Below the pieces are notes generated by a model, which was not told the DNA's origin, searched no databases, and saw only the letters and a list, made by a program, of their open reading frames with translations. Shown in pieces: positions 11,501 to 23,500 of a stretch of 64,000 bases of DNA. Every line of letters begins with the position of its first letter. Within the stretch, counting starts at the first letter, position 1. The position numbers and the translations under genes were made by a program. This DNA comes from Sthenelais limicola (taxonomy: Eukaryota > Annelida > Polychaeta > Phyllodocida > Sigalionidae), in assembly GCA_942159475.1 (NCBI GenBank), contig OW804098.1, forward strand, positions 113,959,916-114,023,915. Reading direction: 5' to 3'.

Positions 11501-14500
11501 TATCACCATATTTGAAAAGCAGAGATCAAGCCGAATTTAATGATAGTAAACACTAGGACATCTAATCTGTATTTCTATATTTTCAGTTTGATATTTTTAT
11601 TTTTGAAACAAAAAGTTTACAATGTTTCTTGGTGTTTCTTGAAGAAAACGGATACGTTTACGTATTTTGAGATATCACCATATTTGAAAAGCAGAGATCA
11701 AGCCGAATTTAATGATAGTAAACACTAGGACATCTAATCTGTATTTCTATATTTTCAGTTTGATATTTTTATTTTTGAAACAAAAAGTTTACAATGTTTC
11801 TTGATGGGTAATTACCAGTAAAGTTACTAAATATACTCCATACAAAGGCCTTCAAAATGCAAATATATATTTAATACAATGTGCCGAAATTTGTTACACA
11901 GATTCATATGATTATAATTCGTAATCTTAAAAGATTCAGAAGATTTCAATTAAGAAATCTTGTGAAAAAATTACTTTGATAATATCAATTTGGCGACTTG
12001 TGACTCATTTTCTTGCAAATAAAGAATTCATTATTATTATTTTTCATCAAATAGAGACACGTGTAATTTTACAAAAGTTCATGTACATGGACCAGAGGAA
12101 GTATCAACCATTGAGCTCCTCTCCTCCCCTTTCAAGTGTGGACTTGATGAAGGTAGCAAAGACATTGCGGAGTTAGCTGGAAATGCCGTCTTTCCTCCTC
12201 TAATTGGGGCAGTAACAGGTTAGCGAATCTGACTTCATCATATGGGTCAGATCCTCAGGAAATGTACAATTGACCTTTACCAATCGTCTCAAGTAACCCA
12301 AATTCACGACGAAAATCAGGTTCAAAATACAGTTCAACATAACCAGAAAGATTTACTAAATGATTACAATACAGAATACACTCAGATATACTCAGATTTC
12401 CAGTCTAATTTAGCAGAACTTGTGAGATGTGTAGAAATGTAGATTGTGCATTTTCTGAAAATCTGAGCCATATAATCAATCTCCTATAGGAAACTTGAAT
12501 GGCCGCCATTTTGAATTGTAATTCGCATGGAATTATGGGAGTTGCATGCCAGTGTAGAATCTCTATAAATCATGCCATGTTCAATGTGACTGTCTATGTG
12601 TCATACAAGTTTCCATAACACAAGCCTCCATCATTTCCATCATGCATTTGGTTTCATAGATTATTTCATACAGGCAATGATATTGGTGAATCTATCATGG
12701 CAATCTTCAATAGAAATGTTGCTGAATATGTGTATGTCAGATTTGAACTGAGTAAAATGTACCCAGAGATAGAACCAATCTGCCAGTACTAAGAAACATT
12801 GGCACAATTGAAACATTTATATCTACCCAGGAACTATGGCTAAACACTTTATAATTATACCCCCCCCCTATCGTAAGTTCCTCTATCTACCCTCTATACT
12901 GTATGAAAAAATGAAAAAAGAAACATTTCACTCCGTTTCTCACCTATTTACATATGAACTGCAAACATTCTATAATTACTAGCACTTATTGAAGTTGAAG
13001 CACAGGGTGAAAATAAAGAATGGGATCTTGGGCGTATGAATACAGCACAAACCTGCAGAGTGAGTGCTATACACAAGAAAAGAACAGCCATGCATGGGTG
13101 CCTCGCTAGTGAACACATTAATAATAATCATAATTATTAGAGTGGCAAAGCAGTTCTCCACTATTAAATTTGGATTCTCATGTTTGTAGACCCGAAAATG
13201 TATTGAAAAACTTCTGTCTTTTTCTATCATTTATATATGAGCATTCCATATGAGGCAGGTGCAATAAGTGGGGTGCTATAAAAATATTCATACATATGCG
13301 TAATATATGAACTACTTTGTCACCAAGTCAGCTACTTTTCTCAGGTTTACACATGATACATTTGTGATTACACATCAAGTTTTATGCCCATGTAATAAAT
13401 ATAGAATGGAACTCGCCTCCAATAATCGAAAATTTATTGGACTTGATTCATCACACATAAGCACAATGCCATAGGCATCATGCTTATGTGGACGAATACC
13501 GTCCATTAGATTTAACGTAAAATCTCAAAATAAAAAAGATAATAGCCTTTTTCTTCCTTTACAGGCTGTGGTGTGACCGGGAATGTGTTATCTCTAGTGA
13601 TCTTGCTAAAACCGTCATATTACAAGAAAAGGCCTGGAAATGTATTCCTAGCATGGCTAACCCTGGCAGATACGATGCATCTCCTTGCAAAGACTATTTA
13701 CCTTGTAAACGGTCCTTTCATATATGATCAGTCTGTAGCAGACACCACAACAACCAAATTAAACTCGGTTGCACTGAGGTAAGTAAGACAGTAAATTGTG
13801 ATGTGTTTCAGGAAAATGAGTCATAAGTCGCAAAATTGATATTTTTGATTTTTTTCACAAGATAACATCATTCGAATAATCTGAATTTTGAGGAGTTTAT
13901 CACTTATTGATATGTCAATTGATGTCTCAAATTTCAGGACAATCTATGTAATATATCCTTTCGTTTTAAAGGTACTCATATGGACTACATTTAGTTACTT
14001 TACTGTTTATTGACCCTAGAAATATTGGAAACTTTTTTTCCAAAAAATAAAAATATCAAATTTAAAATCTAGAAATACTTATTAGATTATTAGACTGTTC
14101 ACTATCATTGGAATCGGCTTGATCTCATCTTTTCAAATATGATGGTATCTCAAAATCTATTTTTTGTGACTTATGACTCATCTTCCTGAAACACAACACA
14201 AAACTGTTCTGCTACACACCATGTTTTGCAGTTTACAATAATTTATAATGGGACATTATAAGTTGAACGAATATGGGTCAGGAAATGTACAATTGGCAAC
14301 TGTACGCATTAAGTGAATTCTGCAAAATTAGGTTGATACTTCTCAGATAAAAAACAAATTGTACAGCTAAACGGTATGAAATCAAAGGAGGGTACAGTGA
14401 CCTACGGGGTGCCTCAGGGGACAATATTTGGCCCAATATCATTCACTATATACATTAATGACCTCCATTCTGGCGTTGAGCATGCCCATATACAGCAATA

Positions 14501-17500
14501 TGCAGATGATACGGTTCTATTCTATAACAATAAAGATATTAATATTCTGTATAATCTACAACAGGACCTGAATAATGTGTTCACTTGGTGCACGGTAAAC
14601 AAGCTATCACTTAATATGTGATGTGTTTCAGGAAAATGAGTCATAAGTCGCAATATATGGATTTTGAGATACCGTTATATTTGAAAAGATGAGATCAAGA
14701 AGATACCAATGATAGTAAACTCTGGGACATTTAATATGTATTTCTATATTTCAAGTTTGATATTTTTATTTTTGAAAAAAGTTTGCAATGTTTCTGGGTG
14801 GGTAATTACCAGTGAAGTAACTAAACATCATCAATTCAAAACACAAGGATATATTTGATACTATGTCCTGAAATTTAGCACATGGGTTCATGTGACTAAG
14901 TTTGCTAGACCCTCAAGAAATCAGAACATTTCAATAAAGGAGTCTTTCAAAAAAGTTACTTTGAAAATTATCAATTTTGCGACTTGTGACTCATTTTCTT
15001 AAAACGCATCACATATGTCAAAATGTAAGACCATGTCATCTGCATTGAGCAACCCAGCAATGGAAAAGCACAAGACTCTCACAAAATTTGGAACTGGGCC
15101 ACTCTGCTCTTGAGCAATTACATGAATATAAATACCTCAGTTTCACACTAGATGACCTGTTGAATTTCAAAATTCATACGAAAAAAACACCCTAAACCTA
15201 GTCTCAGCAAAAATAAAAAACTTTGAAAAATATCCATTTTGCGACTTGTGACTCATTTTCCTGAAACATATCACATATGTTTTTGAGTGTCTATTATCCG
15301 CTTTTTCTATTCCACTTTATTTCAGGGTAGCTACATTGCGTTGACTCTAATTGTAAAGTTTAATAGATAAATAGTTAAATAGATCATTAGTTAAATTAAT
15401 ACTTGTTCTATTCCACTTCATTTCAGGGTAGCTACATTAAGTTGACACTAATTCTAAAGTTAAATAGATAAATAGTTAAATAGATCATTAGTTAAATTAA
15501 TACTTTTTCTATTCCACTTCATTTCAGGGTTGAAACTGTCATCAAGTTCTATGTGGTGGTGTTCTTAAAGATGTGGTTCACTTCCAATGTGTGCTGGCTA
15601 AAGGCTGTCATCTCAGTGCAGCGTCTATACCTCATAAGGAAACCACTACATGCCAAATCTATCATGACCTTCAGTTTGGGCCATAAGGTAAAGTCTTTTT
15701 TTTTTTTTTTAAAGTTTTTTTTTAACATAGACTGCCATTGAGGCTCATGACATTAATGTTGCGTCCCTTGTATATTTAATTTTTTTTTTGTTTTTCTGAT
15801 TTTCTCTAGCTCACCATCAACATTTGAATTTTTTCTGATTTTCATTAACTCGCCACTGACACATGAGTGGCTCTTTAACACAAATTATTATATGCGCATG
15901 CTATATGGGAGGTGCTATAAGTGGGGTGCTATAAAAATATTCATATAGGACGCATCCTATAAAAATGTAGTTGTCTAAAAATAGCTCTGTTGATATGCTT
16001 TGCGGAGCTTTGGCTCTCCGCATGTAAACAAATGCCCTCGATCGGTATTCCACCCGTGATTCTGGTACTATGATTATAGAAATACATAATAAAAACCACA
16101 TCATTAAATAGAGCATTAAATTCTCTATTGAATGATATAAGATTTATTAATGTAGGCCAAGAAATGGCTGCAATATGAACGTTTTAAGTCAACAATATAT
16201 ATATATATATATATGGCCCATTCTCACGAAAGTAGTGCAACCCCCATTTTTTCCATTTATTGGTCAATATCTTGGTCGATATTGATCTTAAATACATAGG
16301 AATTGATTAGCTAAATCCGCCTTGGCATAAGCATTATGAAAATATATACTTTTGTGTATCTGTGATATTTTTTTAATTATGTACTATCAAATCAAGGAAA
16401 ACAACCCATTAATCAGTACCAAACTGACAGTTATGTTGGAAAAAAATATAGTTCAATCAATATGCATAAATAAAATTTGTGCCATAGAATGGAGGATGAA
16501 AACCGAGTAAAATGATGTATTAAGTTTGAATATGTCAGCTGACTTTATGCTCAAAAGTCAATTAATGTGAAAATGGCTAAATTGAGGTGTAAAAACGTCG
16601 CCAGACAAAATAGCTGTGCTTTCTAAAATATTTAAATTAATTTTGTCAAAGGAGTCTGATTTCATAAGCATAGATTAGAAAACACATGTAAACCACCATT
16701 GGACGATTCTCAGACCTTAGGTGACTCTGATCATAATAATCAGTGGAAAAAATGGGCCGTTTTTTCCACAGTATGAGGACGTTTTTACATAAGAATATGA
16801 GCTAAATATTGGCCAAATTAAATCATTTTTCATTTATTTACCATTATATGATCTTAAACTTTGTGGAAAATGATCTGCAGTAACTGTCAAGGTTTCAATA
16901 AGTGGGTTATTGAGACTTTAGGTTGGGCGACGTTTTTACAATTTTCACTCAATATATGACTTGGCAGTGTAAAAACGTCGCCCCTATTTGAGTCCTTGTA
17001 CTCAAGAAATAATTTGTTTTTGATGTTTGTATCCTGCTCAGTTTTAAGTAACAGGTCCTAAGGTAGCTTCCTACAACAAAATTTAAAAAATTGATCCATA
17101 CATTTTATGTAGATGAGTGATTATAACACATTACATGGAAGAGGTATGGACATCACAGGATAAAACATAATTCTTGTAACTATTCTTTGACAAGAATGCA
17201 AGGATACATCAAAGATATATTTGAAACACTGTCCTGGAATTTGGTACACATATTGCTATGATCATTAGCGCAAGGCACTCCAAAAATGAGAATATTCCAA
17301 CAAAGAAATCTGATGATTTAATCATTTTGAATAACATCACTTTGGTAACTTGTGACTCATTTTCCTGAGACACATCATATAGGACTCTACTGCATGAAAA
17401 CGTTCCCATCCTTGAGTGGATAATGACATGAATTACAAATTTTCAAAACATAATGCTAAAATGGTCTAAAATGGTGTCAGTCATGTATTAAAAACATCAA

Positions 17501-20500
17501 AAATTACAATCAGCCTTTAAATAATTGAATAAATTTGACATAGATTGGGCGACGTTTTTTCACTTAGAAAAAACGTCGCCCAAATTTGAAGCCTTAAAAC
17601 GTGGATGATTTACCCAAAATTTGGTAACTAATCATACTCAGGGGTAAAAGATAATATTTGATCATATTATAACAGAAAAACTAGAACGATTTGAGAATAA
17701 TAAATAAAAACACAGTCAATGATAGGATGTTTCATCTGATTGATGTGGGAATCCAGTTTCTCACATTTGTTGTTGTCCTTGATTTGAAAAGTTATTATAT
17801 AGGAAAAAATAAATTTCTTGGCTATTACATCAATAAACATTTAGTTAGAGAATGGTGATAGAAATAATTGATGATATACAAATTTAATAGAGAAATGATC
17901 ATTACTAAGATATATAGGGGTGTGCGACGTTTTTTCACTAACTTTTCTACACCAATCTTTGATAACCTCCCGTACCAAAACTAATGGTCTAATTTAATGG
18001 CAAACTCAAACATATTACCGCCCATAGTCACAGTCAGTAGTCCGGACGCCATAGGAGTAGGACGTGCTTGGGAGTCTCTCCCCACTGCACGCTCAAACAC
18101 ACGCAAACAAAGGGATTATCCTATACGTTCATTCTCATTGAAACTCATACTCATTCAAAAGAACTGGAATTTTCCTAGTGTTCGTGCCGTGTGAGCCCGA
18201 TTTGATTGGAGATTTACCATTTACCTGAAATAGGACTGTGATTTGTGATAATTTGGTATATTTGCCCGTTTCTTGTTGATTTATCACCATGTATTTCGGG
18301 CATGAAAAGACAGTATCGGCGGAGAGGGCGTTGGAGCTTTTCAAGCACCCAGTGCCCAGTATTCATCGTGAGAAACTTCCTCGTCACCTAGAAAGTGTTA
18401 GACCATTTGGATTCAACGAAATAAAACGGAAGGCTGAATATGCATTAAAAGCAGACGAGGATTGTACGATTCCAGAGCTTCGTCGCTCTCTGGAATTCAG
18501 CCAGGCTAACCTTGATTTAGTCATAGGAAAAGTAGAGGAACTGGTCTTGAGAGACAAAGATAACCTAGAAGAAATGGCCAGAATGGATCGTCAATACCGT
18601 GAGTTGTCAAATCATGTGCATGAATTAGAAAATATTGTTCTGGAAGGGGAGATTGATCGTAGAAGGATCTACCTGATTATCACCGGTGTTCAACAACATG
18701 GGAAAGAGAATACAGTTGGCGTTGTCCTCGCGTTACTAAAAGAATTAGATGAGAGGTTCACCGCAAATGATATAGTAAGTGCCAAACGCCTCGACTCTTG
18801 GCAATTTGGCTGTCGAAAGATCAGGGTAGAATTTAGATCCGAGGATAGAAGGAATTACGCATATAGTAAGAGAAGATCGCTAAAAGATTCGGAGGACTAC
18901 AAAAAGGTGTACATCAATTCCGATATACCCACCACAATCCAAGAGAGAAAGGATATGCTGATGACAGTGAGTAGGCACATAAAACAACAAGGTGATAAAG
19001 AGGTAGGGGGCATTTACAAAGACCAAATCAAGATCGATGGTATCAACTACAGATACAACCAGCTCGAACACCTCCCCCCGGGTTACAGACTGTCAGACGC
19101 CAAGACAAAAGAATTGAAGGGGAAGGTCTATTTCCAATCGGAATTCAGCGCCCTATCGAATTTCTATCCATGTGTGAATTGATGGTCGAAGGCATTCTAT
19201 TTAGATCTGTAGAACAAGCCTATCAATTTGCCAGGGCAAATGCCCTTAGAAGACCAGATGTAGCTAAGACCATATACAACAGCAGGGACGGCAAAGCCGC
19301 AAAGGGTCTATCTCACGCGGCCAAATCGACCCCTACCTGGGACCAGGACAAATTCAAAGTCATGAGAGTTTTAATTGAAACAAAATTTGAGCAAAATCCT
19401 AGCCTCAAACAAATCCTTCTGGATACCGGGGAAATGAAACTGTATGAGGCGACTAATGATGGGTACTGGGCCTGTGGTGCCTCCTTGTCTTCAAAACACA
19501 TCACAGAAGGCACGCACAACGGAAACAATGCCATTGGCGCTATCCTAGAAGACTACAGGGAGTTTTTAACTTCATGTGTAGGTTACCAGCGTAAGGACAT
19601 AATTACAGCAAATGCCCAGGGCGCACAATGGAATCCAGCAACTAGCAAATCCCCCCGTCAGAAGGTGATTGTACCCGAAGCTGAAAATGAAGATCAGGAA
19701 GAAACCCCAGCACCTGATCAAGCCGAGAATGCCAAGGAAATAAACAATCACGCCTTTCAAATGAATGAACCTTCAGAAAACTCAGGTGAAATGGACCATG
19801 ACGGATTAGGCGCCTATCCTCCCCCCCCAAGTCACAAGGCTAGACACTGAGGCCACTAGCCCCTCATCTGACGCTACATCATGACAGAATACACCTAGAG
19901 GTGAAGGAAGGGGTGGAGGCGGTGGTAGAGGAAAGAAGAACAAAAGCAGAGGTGCAGCCCGTTCCCGCCAAACCCAGGAAAAGAGAGGGCGTACTCTCTC
20001 CAGTGAGGAAGGTCTGAGAGCAAGCAAGAGAGTTAACAGCCCTATCTGTTTCCATCGTCAATCGCCAGACCCAGTGGAAATGCAAAGGATCATTGCTGAA
20101 TATAACAATTGGCCAGCCCCATATGTTCCAATATTCTCCAACTCTAGTGAACGAGCGGCCAGTAGCGTCTACTATCAGCATGGCTTGGGCCACTACTAGG
20201 AATAAGTCATTAATAATCACTGATTCCAGGGGGAAACATCTGAATTCTTACTTACCACTCAGCGAAGATATAACTTGCATCCCATATAGTGGGGGCAAGC
20301 TCAACTTCCTGGCAGACAAATGCATAGAACTGTACTGAGTCCACAGACCCAATAGGATCATGCTTATTGGGGGCATCTGTGATATGTGTTCAAAAGATTG
20401 GGAGACGAAGGAAATCAAACTAGCCATCAATGATGAAGAAGAGCTTAGTAACTATATGATAGAGTTATATGAAATGTGTTTACTCAAACTGGAAACCCTG

Positions 20501-23500
20501 CCTAGGGAGTGTTATATAGGTTTGGGCGGTTTGATCGGTGCTAATTTAAACACCGCTAATCATTTGGAGGGAACCTCCATCTTCCAAAGTATAGCTGATA
20601 ATTCTGTCATGTGCATTAATAAGAAAATTATAGAGCTAAACCACAATAGGCATACTAGACATTTAAATTTAATTCACAAAGTACATGCTAGGAGTAAGGG
20701 GTCGTTCATAAATCACTACCAGAGACTGCCTGATGGAATCCATCTTGATAATATAGTATTACAGCATTGGGCCAAGCAAGCTGTCCTATTTCATAATGAC
20801 CCGAGTTATCCTACACAGTGACTCAACTCCCTGGCTCGCCATGCGAAAAAGGGAGACCATCCTACCTATATTAGAACTATACATCCTCATGCGCCTATAT
20901 ATGTCTTCATGGACTCCTGCATTGGCTAGTTTTTTAGTGAACCACAAATACGGTACTACGGACTTCTCCTCCCGGCTCGCCATGCGAAATGGGAAGATCA
21001 TCATATCTAATGACAATCTGAGTAAAATTGAACTCCTATGTATGTCGCACTGCCTTTGTCTCCCTGTTTTAATTGATATCTATACGCTTAGCACACAATG
21101 GATATTCCCCTATGCTATTTCAAATGTTGGGCATTTACTGAATCAGCTGTTTTGTATACTGTGTACACCTATTACCTGCCTATATGTAACTAGTATGGGC
21201 CCGGCTCGCCATGCGAAAAGGGTACCCTATCTAGAATTATATAACACCAAACTCCCTCGCTATGTTGGCTCCCGTTATAGACCACTGCTTGCACTAGTCC
21301 AATTGGTCATTCGGTCATGTATGAGTAATGTTAGACGCACACTATGGGTGAAGCGGTACCAGTGCTTCCAACCGAGCAATACTACGACTTATATCTGCCT
21401 CAAAGATAGAATAGGGAGTACATATTTGTATTTTAGAATCAGTGATATTATGGGTTGGACCTGCACCTATTGTCTGTCACTAAGGTTATTGTTCTCCATT
21501 TGCCATGTGAAAAGGGACGGTATGACAATGTTTCAAAAGCTATCCGAATGTATACACCTCGCTCGTGTAATCAGGTTTTCTCTTGCATTAGGTATATCTG
21601 TTGTTTATAACCTAGAGGTAGCACATACTACTAGAGTTATGTCTGTAAGGGAGATTAAGGTGAATTACTATAATGATAGATTACTACGGTGTGAACTTAT
21701 AGGTTTTTGATGTCTCCCAACAACAATAATAATATCAAAGCTTGGTGTGACTTTAAAAAGATTAGGGGTGTAAAGATGGTACATTATAACATAAGATCAT
21801 TGTTACCAAAGATAGATACCATTCGTAATGAGGTTATGTGCAACAACTTAGATGTCGTTAGTTTTTCAGAGAGTTGGCTTAAAAAGGAAATACCGGATAA
21901 TATGGTTAATTGTCCAGAATATAATTTAATTCGTCTAGACAGAATGACAGGCAGTAGAGGTGGGGGCATATGCTGTTTCATTAGATCAGACTACAGTTTC
22001 ACGTATGTTACAGACAACCAGATATCGAATGAAAACAGTGAGATTATGAGTGTAGTCCTAAAGCGTGGTAAAACTCCGACATACAACCTCCTAATTGCAT
22101 ACAGGCCTCCGACAGGCAATATATCAAGTTTCCTGGCCGATCTGGAATTAGCCAGGAAGTCTCTCAACAATGGTATGAATCTTGTAGGGAATCTAGTCGT
22201 GTGTGGCGATTTTAATATTGATAACAGTGTAAATGACAATAGATCTAGAGCACTACGCAATTATGTAGTTTCTAAAAATCTCACAATAGCAACAAACGAG
22301 ATCACGAGGTATGGTTTATATAAGAATTCTATATTGGACTTATTTATTATAGGAGGTAAGACCGAATTTGTCACTGGCACTATTCAATATTCGCTGTCGG
22401 ATCACAATCCTATATACGCCATATTTAAGAAATCAATTATTCAAAAGATCAAAACTACTGTAAAAGGTAGAGATTTCAGGAACTACTCATATGAAGGGTT
22501 GGAGAACAACCTGGCTAAGGCTAATTGGAATATTTTATTTGACTCTGATAATCCAAACATTTGTTGGAACTACATGAAGAATGAAATAAATGCAGCAGCT
22601 GACAAGGTAGCCCCCATTAAGGTATTTAAAAATATAGTAGTAAAACCGGAATGGTATACAGGTGAACTAAAGGAATATGAGAGACACATGTAATCGCTGC
22701 ATCAGAATGGCCAAATCTGAGTACTATAAAAATCTATTGTATACACATAGAAAGGACTCCAAAAAATTTTGGAGGGTTGTAGAAAACATTGAGAACAAAA
22801 GTACCCCGGTCATTAATAGCCTAAATACTGATGGTAAGGATCAGGTCGGATTAGAATTAGTTCAAGGTGTGAATGCTTTTTATTGTGACATAGGGAAAAA
22901 AATTAATGCTGCAATAGATAATATACCACATACTATTGTGGAGGAACTAACTCCATTCGTCTGGGTGAACTTCCACATTGATAGAGGCCCATTAGCTGAA
23001 TTCATCAAAGATATTAATATAAATAAGAACTCTGGATGTACCGATGTAAACACTAGAATATATAAGGATGCATTTAGCATCCTCATAATGCAGTTATTAC
23101 ATATAATCAGAAAGTCACTTACACAAGGCATCTTCCCAGACAAATGGAAATATGCGAATGTAAAACTGATTCCAAAAATTAAAAACCCTATCACTCCCTC
23201 CGATACAAGGCCGATCTCTCTATGCCATCTAGCAGGTAAAGTTACCGAAAAAATCGTAGTTGAACAACTGATGTCACATTTAAATAGGAATGATATTCTC
23301 TGTAAGAAGCAGTTTGGCTTCCAGAGTGGACACTCCACAACGGAGGCACTCGTAGAATTCTTATCAGATATTAATCTAGCAATTTACTCTAACAAAATTA
23401 CTGTGGCCTGTTATATTGATTTCTCTAAGGCGTTTAATTCGGTAGACCATGACATATTGAATAAGAAACTACAAGAATGTGGACTAAGTAATATAGCCTG

